Below, in pieces: positions 43,465 through 52,700 of a stretch of 64,000 nucleotides of DNA. The position numbers and the translations under genes were made by a program. The first letter of the stretch is position 1; each line of letters begins with the position of its first letter. The notes beneath the pieces are model-generated. The model searched no databases and was not told where the DNA came from. It saw only the letters and a program-made list of their open reading frames with translations. Source of the stretch: Lacrimispora sinapis (GTDB lineage: Bacteria > Bacillota > Clostridia > Lachnospirales > Lachnospiraceae); assembly GCF_043633585.1 (NCBI RefSeq), contig NZ_CP141832.1, positions 620,001 through 684,000 on the forward strand, in the 5' to 3' direction.

Positions 43465-44814
43465 ATGAGAAAAAGATTTTTACCGGCAGTACTTGCAGCA
43501 CTTTTGGCAGCAGTTTCTTTAGCTGGCTGCGGTTCTAAACCAGAGAACACAGACACCCAGACCACCGGTGCGGCCAGTGCGGCTGAGACGACCAAGGCGG
43601 CCCCGGATACCCAGGCAGCATCCGGGGACAAGATTACTTTAAATCTCACCTGGTGGGGGAACCAGACGAGAAATGATGTAACAAAAAAAGCGGCAGATTT
43701 GTATATGAGCCAGAATCCCAATGTGGAGATCAAGGTGGAATTTACCGACTGGTCCGGTTACTGGGATAAGCTTTCCGCAATGGCTGCAGGCGGCAATATG
43801 CCGGATATCGTACAGATGGACTATTCCTATTTGACCCAGTACCAAAAGAGCGGACAGCTTGCCGATTTGTCGGAATACATCACAAGCGGTCTCATTGATA
43901 CCTCCAAAATTCCGGAGAGCATTATTGAAAGCGGTTCCATTGACGGCAAATGCTATGCCATCAGCTTAGGAAGCAACGCTCCGATGATGGTATATGACAA
44001 GGCAATTGTAGAAAAAGCAGGAGTTACCATTCCGGAACAGCCGACCATCGAGGAATTATATGACATATCCAAGACAATATACGAAAAGACAGGAACAAAA
44101 ACCTATTTCGACGGCGGGATCAACATGATGCAGATCATTGCCAGAACCAATGGGTCTCAACTGTTTGATGAGCTGAAGGAGGGCAAAGAGGATTCCATGA
44201 AACTTCATTTTGCCAATGTTGAGAAGTTTGCAAAAGCTGAATTCAGCATTTCCGCAGACCTTCTTGCAGAGAAAAACCCTGATGTTGTGGAGACGAAGCC
44301 GATTATTGATTCCACCACCTGGAATGACTTTTTATTCTCCAACCAGTACATCAGCGTTTCCAGCACGGCAGGCAGGGAACTGGGAATCACCATGTATCCC
44401 ACCACAACGGATGCAAAAACGCAGCCAATGTATTTGAAACCAAGCCAGTTCTTCTCCATCTCAGAATCTTCCAAGAACAAAGAAGAAGCAGCAAAGTTTA
44501 TTGACTGGTTTGTAAACAGCACAGAGGCCAATGATATTCTTCTTGCTGAAAGAGGAATTCCCATCAATTCAACCGTAGCAGATGACATCAAACCTAAGGC
44601 AGATGCAGTTTCCCAGCACGTGTTTGACTTCATTGCAAAGGTTTCTGAAATCGCAACACCAATTGATGCACCAGATCCGGCAGGCAAAGGAGAAGTGGAA
44701 GCATTAGCAAAGACCGTTGTGGAAGCAATCCGTTACGGCGATGCAACGACGGATGAGGCGACGGCTCAGTTTGTACCGGAAGCCAAGCGCATCCTGGAAG
44801 AAGCGGCAAAATAG
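43465..44814 (+). CDS. Sugar ABC transporter substrate-binding lipoprotein (family 1)
   Basis: A 449-residue lipoprotein. The signal peptide ends in the lipobox SLAGC (Cys22). A Thr/Ala-rich linker is followed by the extracellular binding fold beginning LNLTWWGNQTRNDVTKKAADLY and including AAGGNMPDIVQMDYSYL. Homology class: carbohydrate-binding family 1. The AGGGAGG lies before the ATG. With the two permeases that follow it forms an importer; no ATPase gene is nearby, so it probably uses a shared MsmX-type ATPase. The substrate is probably an oligosaccharide containing mannose, judging from the GH38 gene downstream. Confidence 0.92.
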   Translation: MRKRFLPAVLAALLAAVSLAGCGSKPENTDTQTTGAASAAETTKAAPDTQAASGDKITLNLTWWGNQTRNDVTKKAADLYMSQNPNVEIKVEFTDWSGYWDKLSAMAAGGNMPDIVQMDYSYLTQYQKSGQLADLSEYITSGLIDTSKIPESIIESGSIDGKCYAISLGSNAPMMVYDKAIVEKAGVTIPEQPTIEELYDISKTIYEKTGTKTYFDGGINMMQIIARTNGSQLFDELKEGKEDSMKLHFANVEKFAKAEFSISADLLAEKNPDVVETKPIIDSTTWNDFLFSNQYISVSSTAGRELGITMYPTTTDAKTQPMYLKPSQFFSISESSKNKEEAAKFIDWFVNSTEANDILLAERGIPINSTVADDIKPKADAVSQHVFDFIAKVSEIATPIDAPDPAGKGEVEALAKTVVEAIRYGDATTDEATAQFVPEAKRILEEAAK

Positions 44815-44840
44815 CAGTTAGACATTCTGGAGGGGATAAG

Positions 44841-45770
44841 ATGAAGAACAATCAAATGACCCCGAAAAGAAAAGAATCATTGGTTCGGGCATTGAATCGA
44901 CCGAAGGTTGCAGGATATATCTTTATCCTGCCCTTCATGATAGGATTTTTAGCTTTCCTGGCCATTCCGATGATTTTATCTTTAGGGTTTTCATTCACCA
45001 GATACAACATTTTGGAGTCACCGGTTTTTATAGGTCTGGAAAATTACAAAACCATGTTTACAGCGGACCCTAAATTTTGGAAGGTTTTTGGCGTAACCAT
45101 GTACTATGTTCTGTTTTCGGTTCCTCTCCGGCTGCTCATGGCTCTTGCGGTAGCCATGCTGCTGGTAAAAAGTACAAAGCTATCCGGTTTTTACAGGGCC
45201 GTTTATTATTTGCCCTCCATCATTGGTTCCAGTGTTGCGGTGGCGATTCTATGGAAGCGTATGTTTGCCAGTGACGGTGTGATCAATGCACTTTTAAAAA
45301 TCGTGGGTCTTCCTTCTGACATTGCCTGGCTTGGAAGGATGGATACCGCCATCTGGACTCTGATCATACTGGCAGTTTGGCAGTTTGGTTCCTCCATGCT
45401 GATATTTTTGTCCGGTTTAAAGCAGATTCCGGTCAGCCTTTATGAAGCAGCCACCGTAGACGGAGCCAATGGAATCCAGCGGTTCTTTAAGATTACGCTT
45501 CCCATGCTGACACCCAGCATCTTCTTTAATCTGATCAACCAGCTGATCAACGGATTTATGGCATTCACCCAAAGCTACATCATCACTCAGGGAAAACCCA
45601 GGGACACGACTTTGTTCTATACCGTATACATGTACCAGAATTCTTTTACGTACAACAAACTGGGGTACGGCTGTGCGATGGCCTGGTTTATGGTACTGGT
45701 AGTGGGTCTGTTGACTCTGGTACTGTTCAAGACCCAGAAAAAGTGGGTATATTACGAGGCAGAAGGGTGA
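44841..45770 (+). CDS. Sugar ABC transporter permease (MalF/UgpA type)
   Basis: 309 residues with six predicted membrane helices, the first at VAGYIFILPFMIGFLAFLAI. The permease EAA loop reads YEAATVDGANGIQRFFKITLP near residue 205, where an ATPase docks. GGAGGGG precedes the ATG. It lies 26 bp after the binding protein and 6 bp before the second permease. Confidence 0.92.
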   Translation: MKNNQMTPKRKESLVRALNRPKVAGYIFILPFMIGFLAFLAIPMILSLGFSFTRYNILESPVFIGLENYKTMFTADPKFWKVFGVTMYYVLFSVPLRLLMALAVAMLLVKSTKLSGFYRAVYYLPSIIGSSVAVAILWKRMFASDGVINALLKIVGLPSDIAWLGRMDTAIWTLIILAVWQFGSSMLIFLSGLKQIPVSLYEAATVDGANGIQRFFKITLPMLTPSIFFNLINQLINGFMAFTQSYIITQGKPRDTTLFYTVYMYQNSFTYNKLGYGCAMAWFMVLVVGLLTLVLFKTQKKWVYYEAEG

Positions 45771-45776
45771 TGAATC

Positions 45777-46631
45777 ATGAAGACAGGATATAAAGAAAAA
45801 AGAAATGCCATCACAGTGATATATCATGTATTTACGTTTTTCTTCGCTTGTGTTATGATATATCCGCTTGTATGGATGGTAATGAGTTCCTTTAAAAATA
45901 CCAATGAGATATTCCGTACTGCAGCCAGCCTTATTCCGGAAGCCTTTTCCCTTGACAATTACAAGGTGGGCTGGAAAGGCTTTGCAGGCTACGGGTTTGC
46001 AACCTTTTTCAAGAATTCCTTTATCATTGCCGGTCTTTCCACCGTCGGTGCCGTTGTATCCTCTGCCATCGTCAGCTATGGATTTGCCCGCATTGATTTT
46101 AAATGGAAAGGCTTTTGGTTCGCATGTATGCTGCTTTCCATGATGCTTCCGTTCCAGGTCATCATGATTCCCCAGTACATCATCTTTAACAAGCTGGGCT
46201 GGGTAGGCAGCTATCTTCCGATCATCGTACCGCAGTTTTTCGGTCAGGGCTTTTTTATTTTCTTAAATGTACAGTTTATCAAGGGAATTCCCATTGACTT
46301 AGATGAAGCGGCCAGAATGGACGGCTGTTCCATATATTCCATCTTTATCCGTATCATATTGCCGCTTATAAAACCATCACTGGTCACAAGCGCAATTTTC
46401 TCCTTCATGTGGAGATGGGATGATTTCCTTGCGGCCTTGCTCTACCTGAGTGATCCGTTAAAATATCCGGTCAGCTATGCGCTAAAGATGTTCTCTGATC
46501 CGACCGCAGGTTCTGACTGGGGAGCCATGTTTGCAATGGCGACCTTATCCCTGATTCCCATATTTGTGATTTTCTTAACAATGCAGAAGTATCTGGTAGA
46601 AGGAATCGCCTCCACAGGAATTAAGGGCTAA
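45777..46631 (+). CDS. Sugar ABC transporter permease (MalG/UgpE type)
   Basis: 284 residues with six predicted membrane helices and the EAA loop DEAARMDGCSIYSIFIRIILP near residue 180. The N-terminal segment VIYHVFTFFFACVMIYPLVW and the C-terminal FLTMQKYLVEGIASTGIKG are typical of MalG-type subunits. It pairs with the preceding permease. A terminator follows before the mannosidase gene. Confidence 0.92.
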   Translation: MKTGYKEKRNAITVIYHVFTFFFACVMIYPLVWMVMSSFKNTNEIFRTAASLIPEAFSLDNYKVGWKGFAGYGFATFFKNSFIIAGLSTVGAVVSSAIVSYGFARIDFKWKGFWFACMLLSMMLPFQVIMIPQYIIFNKLGWVGSYLPIIVPQFFGQGFFIFLNVQFIKGIPIDLDEAARMDGCSIYSIFIRIILPLIKPSLVTSAIFSFMWRWDDFLAALLYLSDPLKYPVSYALKMFSDPTAGSDWGAMFAMATLSLIPIFVIFLTMQKYLVEGIASTGIKG

Positions 46632-46643
46632 TTACGGCTTTTT

Positions 46644-46681
46644 AGGCGGGAGACCAGCTTTATGCGGTTTCCCGCCTTTTT
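46644..46681 (+). terminator. Intrinsic terminator between permease and mannosidase genes
   Basis: GGCGGGA (46645-46651) pairs with TCCCGCC (46670-46676), then TTTTT. It lies inside the apparent operon and probably lowers expression of the GH38 gene relative to the transporter. Confidence 0.75.
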
Positions 46682-46709
46682 AAAATATACAAAGAAGGCG
46701 GAATGATAT

Positions 46710-49700
46710 ATGAATCCTATTAGAAACCGATTAAAGGCAGCAGCAGATTCCCTGAAAGAGCTGTGCTATTGCGGCTTGACCCGTGTGGAACCGGTGATGG
46801 TAAATCAGGGGAATTATGAATTCGGGGAACAGTTTGACAGCAGTACTCTCGAATGGTCAGCCTATGGAACGGATGAGACCTGGGGCGGAACCGACCGCCA
46901 TTTCTGGTTTATGGCACGTGTTACCATTCCTGATGATTTTAAAGGTACCCAGGTAAGGGCCATATTAAATACGGGAGCTACGGATATCTGGAATACCGAC
47001 AATCCCCAGGTCATGGTTTATCTGGACGGCAGGCTTTCCGGCACCATGGATATGAATCATCAGGATTTTATCCTGACGGAAGAAGCAAAAGGAGGAGAGC
47101 ATTTTGAACTGGCATTCTACGCATATTCAAACAGTTCCGGGCTTACCAATTTCTTTCATCTGGAGATGGGAGCCTATCGGAAGGACGTTGCGGAATTTTA
47201 TTACGATTTCGTGGTTCCCTTTGAGGCAGCCGATCTTTTGGAAGAGGACGATCTGGAACGGATCGACACCTTTCAGACATTGAATGAGGCGCTTGAGCTG
47301 GTGGATTTTAGACGCCCCGGTTCCGAAGCATTCCGTTTATCCGTCAGGGAGGCGGATGACTGGCTTTTGGAGCACTACTATAAGAACCGGCCGGAACATC
47401 CGGTGACCGTCCACAGCATTGGCCATACCCACATTGATGTGGCTTGGAAGTGGCCGTTAAAGCAGACCAGACAGAAGGCCGTCAGAAGTTTTCGCACCGT
47501 CTTGAATTTGATGAAACGTTATCCGGAATATAAATTCATGTCCAGTCAGCCTCAGCTTTACGAGTTTGTGAAAGAGGAAGCTCCGGAGCTGCTTGAAGAG
47601 ATCAGGGAAAAAATCCGAGAAGGCCGCTGGGAGACAGAAGGAGCCATGTGGCTGGAACCGGACTGTAACCTGGCCTCCGGGGAATCCCTGGTCCGCCATA
47701 TCCTCTATGGAAGAAGATTCTTTGAAAAAGAGCTGGGAGGACAGGCCAACGAAGTACTGTGGCTGCCCGACGTCTTTGGTTACAGCGCCGCCATTCCGCA
47801 GATCATGAAGCAGTCCGGACTGCCGTATTTCATGACCACCAAGCTTGGCTGGAACGAATTCAACCAGTTTCCAAATGATGTGTTCCGCTGGAGAGGGATC
47901 GACGGGAGTGAAGTGCTCACTTACTTAATCAGCACCAGGGATTACTTAAAAAAGAATGAGCCGGAAAAGAATTTCAGCACCACGTACAATGGAAGACAGG
48001 ACGCCAAACAGATCATGGGAACCTGGCAGAGATTCTTAAACAAGGATGTGAGCAAAGAAGTGCTGACCTGTTACGGTTATGGAGACGGCGGCGGCGGCCC
48101 GACCGAAGAAATGCTGGAGCAGAGCCGCCGTCTGGAACGGAGTGTAGCCCGCGCCCCCAAGACCAAACAGACCTTTGTAAAAGAGTTTTTCCACATTCTG
48201 GAGGAAAATTTGGATCAGAAGCGGCTTCCCGTCTGGGATGGAGAATTATATTTAGAAACCCATCGGGGCACTTATACCTCCATGGCAAAGAATAAAAAAT
48301 ACAACCGCACCTGCGAATTCTTAAACGGGGACGCTGAATTTTACTCCGTTCTGGATCTGCTCCTTACAGACGGCTCAGAGTATCCGTCGGAAGCATTGGA
48401 GAAGAACTGGAAACTTCTGCTTTTAAACCAGTTCCACGATATACTTCCCGGCTCCGCTATCAAAGAAGTGTATGAGGATTCGGAAATCCAATACCAGCAA
48501 ATCATACGGTCAGACCGTGAGATCATCGACTGCCGTATGGACCGCCTGCTTTTGGCTGCCGGCTGTAAACGGACGGAAGAAGGAGGGAATGGGCTTGCCG
48601 TGTGGAATACCGTAAGTTTTCCAAGAACCGGGATTGTAGAACTTGACCATCCGGTGAAAAATCCTGGTCTTTTGTCTCAGGAGACGGCAGAAGGCAGAGT
48701 CCTTTATCTGGCAGAACAGGTGCCTTCTAAGGGATATCAGGTGTTTCAAGAGGGCAATGCTGTCTTCAGTGGTGATCCGTCAGCGGTATTTTTAGAATAT
48801 GAAGCGGATGGTGACCAAAGACCGGTCCGGCTGATGACTCCCTATTATGAAGTGGAATTTGGCCCGGATGGAACACTGACCAGACTTTATGACCGGATGG
48901 AAGAACGAAATCTGTTAAAGGCTGGCACAAAAGGCAACGAACTTCTGGTATACGAGGACCGGCCTTTGGAGTATAATGCCTGGAACATTGACGCGTCCTA
49001 CCGGGAAAAGGGATGGCAGATCGACCAGGTGACAGAAGCACGTCTTTTGGAGAATGGACCGGTGAGAGGCTCTATCCTCATAAAAAAGCGGTTTATGGAT
49101 TCCGAAGTGGAGCAAAAGCTCTGTTTTTATAAGCACACAGCAAGAATTGATTTTAAGACTAAAATCAACTGGAACGAGCATCAGATGCTGTTAAAGGCAG
49201 CATTTCCCCTGGATATTCATTGCAAGGAGGCCAATTACGACATCCAGTTCGGCAATGTAAGCCGTCCCACCCATGAGAATACCACCTGGGATCAGGCCAG
49301 ATTTGAAGTATGTGCTCACAAATGGGCGGACATCTCCGAACCGGGATACGGAGCCGCACTTTTAAATGACTGCAAGTACGGCTATGACATCCATGATTCC
49401 GTAATCCGTCTGACCCTGTTAAAATCAGGAATTTTCCCCAATCCGGATGCAGATCAGGGAGAGCATACCTTTACCTATTCCCTGTATCCTCACAAAGGAG
49501 ATTTCCGTTCGGGTGGTGTTGTGCGGGAAGCCTATGATTTAAACTGCCCGCTGCAGGCAGCCGCTGTCACAGGAAATAAGCCGGTTTCCTATTCCTTCCT
49601 CTCCATTGAAGAGGAAAATGTACTGGCAGACACGGTAAAATATGCGGAAGACGGAGACGGGATCATTGTCCGCATGTATGAAACCTATGGGAAACGGACG

Positions 49701-49865
49701 AAAACTCATGTGACATTTGCAGAAACCGGAGCAGCCGCATATGTGGAATGTAACTGTCTGGAGGAAGAAAAAGAACCCCTTTCGCACAAAAATGGAACGC
49801 TTGTAATTACACTGAAACCTTATGAAATAAAAACCATAAAATTAAAAAGACAGGGACGAAGATAA
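46710..49865 (+). CDS. GH38 alpha-mannosidase
   Basis: A 1051-residue cytoplasmic glycosidase, zinc-dependent and retaining. The catalytic domain begins near residue 235 with the zinc motif HSIGHTHIDVAWKWPL. The nucleophile Asp is in LWLPDVFGYSAAIPQIM near residue 355, with a further zinc-ligand His in LLLNQFHDILPGSAI. An N-terminal ~230-residue beta-domain and a long C-terminal beta-domain complete the usual GH38 layout. No signal peptide, so it acts on imported oligosaccharides. AAGGCGG precedes the ATG. Specificity (alpha-1,2, 1,3 or 1,6) cannot be read here. Confidence 0.93.
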   Translation: MNPIRNRLKAAADSLKELCYCGLTRVEPVMVNQGNYEFGEQFDSSTLEWSAYGTDETWGGTDRHFWFMARVTIPDDFKGTQVRAILNTGATDIWNTDNPQVMVYLDGRLSGTMDMNHQDFILTEEAKGGEHFELAFYAYSNSSGLTNFFHLEMGAYRKDVAEFYYDFVVPFEAADLLEEDDLERIDTFQTLNEALELVDFRRPGSEAFRLSVREADDWLLEHYYKNRPEHPVTVHSIGHTHIDVAWKWPLKQTRQKAVRSFRTVLNLMKRYPEYKFMSSQPQLYEFVKEEAPELLEEIREKIREGRWETEGAMWLEPDCNLASGESLVRHILYGRRFFEKELGGQANEVLWLPDVFGYSAAIPQIMKQSGLPYFMTTKLGWNEFNQFPNDVFRWRGIDGSEVLTYLISTRDYLKKNEPEKNFSTTYNGRQDAKQIMGTWQRFLNKDVSKEVLTCYGYGDGGGGPTEEMLEQSRRLERSVARAPKTKQTFVKEFFHILEENLDQKRLPVWDGELYLETHRGTYTSMAKNKKYNRTCEFLNGDAEFYSVLDLLLTDGSEYPSEALEKNWKLLLLNQFHDILPGSAIKEVYEDSEIQYQQIIRSDREIIDCRMDRLLLAAGCKRTEEGGNGLAVWNTVSFPRTGIVELDHPVKNPGLLSQETAEGRVLYLAEQVPSKGYQVFQEGNAVFSGDPSAVFLEYEADGDQRPVRLMTPYYEVEFGPDGTLTRLYDRMEERNLLKAGTKGNELLVYEDRPLEYNAWNIDASYREKGWQIDQVTEARLLENGPVRGSILIKKRFMDSEVEQKLCFYKHTARIDFKTKINWNEHQMLLKAAFPLDIHCKEANYDIQFGNVSRPTHENTTWDQARFEVCAHKWADISEPGYGAALLNDCKYGYDIHDSVIRLTLLKSGIFPNPDADQGEHTFTYSLYPHKGDFRSGGVVREAYDLNCPLQAAAVTGNKPVSYSFLSIEEENVLADTVKYAEDGDGIIVRMYETYGKRTKTHVTFAETGAAAYVECNCLEEEKEPLSHKNGTLVITLKPYEIKTIKLKRQGRR

Positions 49866-49988
49866 TTGGAAGATTAAAAGTAAACCACCTGACAACGCCA
49901 ATGGGGGACTGGAGGGAGACGCCTGTGTGTTCCTGGACGGTCCATGAATCCACGGGGAAACACCTAAAAAGCCGAACAATCTGCAAGA
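49866..49988 (+). pseudogene. N-terminal remnant of a probable GH78 alpha-L-rhamnosidase
   Basis: Directly after the GH38 stop, one frame reads IGRLKVNHLTTPMGDWRETP then VCSWTVHESTGKHLKSRTI before a TGA. The pattern L-x-V-N-H-L-x-x-P-x-G with a later S-W is the usual beginning of bacterial alpha-L-rhamnosidases. No start codon is in frame, and the remaining ~900 codons are absent. It suggests a deleted enzyme gene; the family call rests on about 40 residues. Confidence 0.4.
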
Positions 49989-50291
49989 AATGAAAAATCT
50001 TGTCCTGGATTTTGCAACGATTGCATAGTCACCTCTCTCCATATGGAATATAATGGTCTTGTCTGAGGAACGGAAAAAACAAATCTGCATATAGCTGGAG
50101 AAATTGAAACATCACATGTTTGAAACGCTTTGTGATCTCTCTTTCTCCAGCTTTTTTCAATGGAAGTGGTTCTTCATTGCATATTTTCACGATAATACAA
50201 ATTACACATTCAAGAAAATCTGCATAAAATATTATAATATCCTTAAAAGTTTTAAGGAATAACTCATAAAAATTCATATGGAGCCGGCAGA
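49989..50291. other. Intergenic stretch with terminator
   Basis: It contains the terminator at 50093-50157 and AT-rich sequence before the HAD gene. No gene was recognised. Confidence 0.5.
50093..50157 (+). terminator. Terminator downstream of the GH38/remnant region
   Basis: AGCTGGAGAAA (50093-50103) pairs with TTTCTCCAGCT (50142-50152), followed by TTTTT. A 38-base loop contains a smaller ACATCACA/TGTGAT-like pairing. Confidence 0.7.
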
Positions 50292-50834
50292 ATGAAAAAA
50301 AGATTAATTATTTTTACGGACAGCGGTGACACAATTATCGACGAAAGTACTGAAATTCGCAATGAAAAAGGAATTGTAATCCATGCAAAACTGATTCCAG
50401 GTGCCGGAGAGACTTTAAAGGCCCTTTATGATGCCGGATATACCATAGCAATGGTGGCAGATGGGAAGGAACAGTCCTTTGAAAACGTTTATAAGGAGAA
50501 TGGACTTGGGTATTGCTTTCATACCAGGACCATTTCTGAAACCGTTGGGGTCCAGAAGCCTTCCGGGCGGATGTTTCAGGATGCCATGGATCAGAACCAT
50601 CTCACAGAAAAGGATAAGAAGCGGGTGGTGATGATTGGCAATAATATAAGAAAGGATGTTGCAGGAGCCAACCGTTTCGGGATCACCTCCATACTTTTAG
50701 ACTGGTCGCCCCGTTATGATATGACACCGTCTGATGACTCACAAAAGGCGGACTATATCATTCACGAGCCAAGAGAGCTTCTGGCTCTGGCCAACCGTCT
50801 GGAGGAACAACTGAACAAGCACTGGATTGAATAA
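50292..50834 (+). CDS. HAD-superfamily hydrolase
   Basis: 180 residues. The nucleophile motif reads IFTDSGDTIID, so position +2 after the nucleophile Asp is Gly and an Asp is at +3, unlike the usual DxD. Later motifs are VADGKEQSFENVY, a Lys in VGVQKPSGRMFQDAM, and the acidic MIGNNIRKDVAGANRFG. Likely a small phosphatase acting on a sugar phosphate, because it is followed 20 bp later by the Lpl-type transporter genes. GGAGCCGG precedes the ATG. The substrate is unknown. Confidence 0.8.
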   Translation: MKKRLIIFTDSGDTIIDESTEIRNEKGIVIHAKLIPGAGETLKALYDAGYTIAMVADGKEQSFENVYKENGLGYCFHTRTISETVGVQKPSGRMFQDAMDQNHLTEKDKKRVVMIGNNIRKDVAGANRFGITSILLDWSPRYDMTPSDDSQKADYIIHEPRELLALANRLEEQLNKHWIE

Positions 50835-50854
50835 ATAAGAGGGGGTGCACGATT

Positions 50855-51790
50855 ATGAAACGTAGAAAGAGTAAGACAAAGGTACAAAGGATGCCGTTTA
50901 AGATGTACATACGCAATTCCTGGCAGCTGTATTTGATGCTGCTGATTCCCATAGTCTATATGCTTTTGTTTCGTTATAAGCCAATGATCGGAGGCATCAT
51001 AGCCTTTAAAAAATTCAACGTGTTTGCGGGGATCTGGAACAGTCCCTGGGTGGGACTGGCAAATTTTAAAGAAGCATTTGGTTCCAAAGATTTTTGGAGT
51101 GCTTTGGGAAATACCCTGATTTTAAATGCCGGTGATTTGATTCTGGGATTTCCGGTACCGGTACTGATTGCCGTATTTCTCTTTGAAATCCGCAACAAGT
51201 GCATAAGAAAGGCCACGCAGACCATTCTGTATCTGCCCAACTTTCTATCCTGGGTCATCATTGCAGGAATCATTACCCAGTTGTTTTCCACCAGCGGCCT
51301 TGTCAACGATTTGATCCGTAAGACAGGGCTTTCCGAAGTGAATTTTCTCAGCGATCCATTGATCTGGAGATTTGTCTACTGGATCTCTGGAATCTGGCAG
51401 TCTGCCGGTTATTCCCTGATTATTTATCTGGCCGCACTGACCGCTGCAGACCCGTCTCTTGGCGAAGCTGCTTACATTGACGGTGCCACCAGATTGCAGA
51501 GGATTGCCCACGTAACCCTTCCTCAAATCCGGCCCACCATTTCCATTATGCTGATCATGCAGCTTGGCAAGATCGTTTCCATTGATTTTGACCGCCCTTA
51601 CATGATGGGCAATACCCTTGTAAAAAGTGTTTCCGATGTTATCAGTACTTATGTGTATCATGTGGGGCTTCAGGCCGGCCGGTTTGACTTTGCTACTGCA
51701 GTTGGCTTATTCCAGTCCATAGTCGGAATCATCCTGATCTTGTCTGTGAATCAGATTTCCAAAAAGATGGGAGAGGAGGGAATCATGTAA
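50855..51790 (+). CDS. lplB: Sugar ABC transporter permease, LplB type
   Basis: 311 residues, basic N-terminus then six predicted membrane helices (first at LYLMLLIPIVYMLLF). The LplB/YtcP subfamily marks are YKPMIGGIIAFKKFNVFAGI near residue 45 and the EAA loop GEAAYIDGATRLQRIAHVTLP near 205. AGAGGGGG precedes the ATG. Its stop overlaps the start of lplC (TAATG). This transporter type carries complex uronate- or rhamnose-containing oligosaccharides in Bacillus; no ATPase is encoded nearby. Confidence 0.88.
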   Translation: MKRRKSKTKVQRMPFKMYIRNSWQLYLMLLIPIVYMLLFRYKPMIGGIIAFKKFNVFAGIWNSPWVGLANFKEAFGSKDFWSALGNTLILNAGDLILGFPVPVLIAVFLFEIRNKCIRKATQTILYLPNFLSWVIIAGIITQLFSTSGLVNDLIRKTGLSEVNFLSDPLIWRFVYWISGIWQSAGYSLIIYLAALTAADPSLGEAAYIDGATRLQRIAHVTLPQIRPTISIMLIMQLGKIVSIDFDRPYMMGNTLVKSVSDVISTYVYHVGLQAGRFDFATAVGLFQSIVGIILILSVNQISKKMGEEGIM

Positions 51791-52656
51791 TGAATGGATT
51801 AAAGAGCAAAGCAGACCGAAGATTTCAGCTATTCTGGAACACATTTTTTATCGTAATCAGTATTGCAGCGTTGGTTCCCATTATCCGGGTGGTGTCCATG
51901 TCCTTCAGCTCCAAGGATGCAATTCTGGCGGGAAAGGTATTCCTTTCTCCGGTTCAGTTTACGACAGAAGCGTATGAAAGGGCATTTCTAAGCGGAAGCT
52001 TTCTCTTCGCATTCATTTATTCCATATTTTTAATGCTTGGCTCCACGGTGGTCAGTATCATTATGACCGTTCTTGCGGCCTATCCCCTTTCCAAACGGAA
52101 TTTAAAGGGCGGTGTATTTCTCATGACACTTTTTGTACTGACCATGTATCTGGACCCTGGGATCATTCCCAAGTATTTGAATGTAAAGGATTTTAAGATG
52201 ATTGATACATTCTGGGCCCTGATCATACCGGAGGCATTGAGTGCCTATAACATGATTATCCTGTGCACTGCTTTCAAAGGAATTGATTCCTCTCTTTATG
52301 AGGCGGCCAAAATTGATGGCTGCAATGAGTTCCAGACCTTATTTAAAGTGGCGCTGCCTCTGGTTTATCCTACCCTGGCCACCCTTGCCCTGTTCTATGC
52401 GGTAGGCAGGTGGAACCGGTTAAGTGATGTTCTCTATTATGTGAATTCTTCCAGTCTTTACACGGTACAGATGGTTTTAAAACAGCTCATTGAATCGGTA
52501 AAGATATCCCAGGAAGAAGGAATCACATCTCAGCTTGTGGCGGATAATATCAAGTCTGCAAGCATTGTTATCTCTATGACACCAATGGTTATTACCTATC
52601 CGTTTATTCAGAAATATTTTACAAAAGGGATTATGCTTGGTGCAGTAAAAGGCTGA
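51790..52656 (+). CDS. lplC: Sugar ABC transporter permease, LplC type
   Basis: 288 residues with six predicted membrane helices. The EAA loop is YEAAKIDGCNEFQTLFKVALP near residue 175, and the C-terminal YPFIQKYFTKGIMLGAVKG is the standard ending of LplC/YtcP proteins. The start is shared with the lplB stop, indicating coupled translation. It works with LplB and the lipoprotein that follows. Confidence 0.9.
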   Translation: MNGLKSKADRRFQLFWNTFFIVISIAALVPIIRVVSMSFSSKDAILAGKVFLSPVQFTTEAYERAFLSGSFLFAFIYSIFLMLGSTVVSIIMTVLAAYPLSKRNLKGGVFLMTLFVLTMYLDPGIIPKYLNVKDFKMIDTFWALIIPEALSAYNMIILCTAFKGIDSSLYEAAKIDGCNEFQTLFKVALPLVYPTLATLALFYAVGRWNRLSDVLYYVNSSSLYTVQMVLKQLIESVKISQEEGITSQLVADNIKSASIVISMTPMVITYPFIQKYFTKGIMLGAVKG

Positions 52657-52700
52657 TTATTTTAGTTGGATAAGAAGGAAATAGTAAAGGAGAAGATTGC

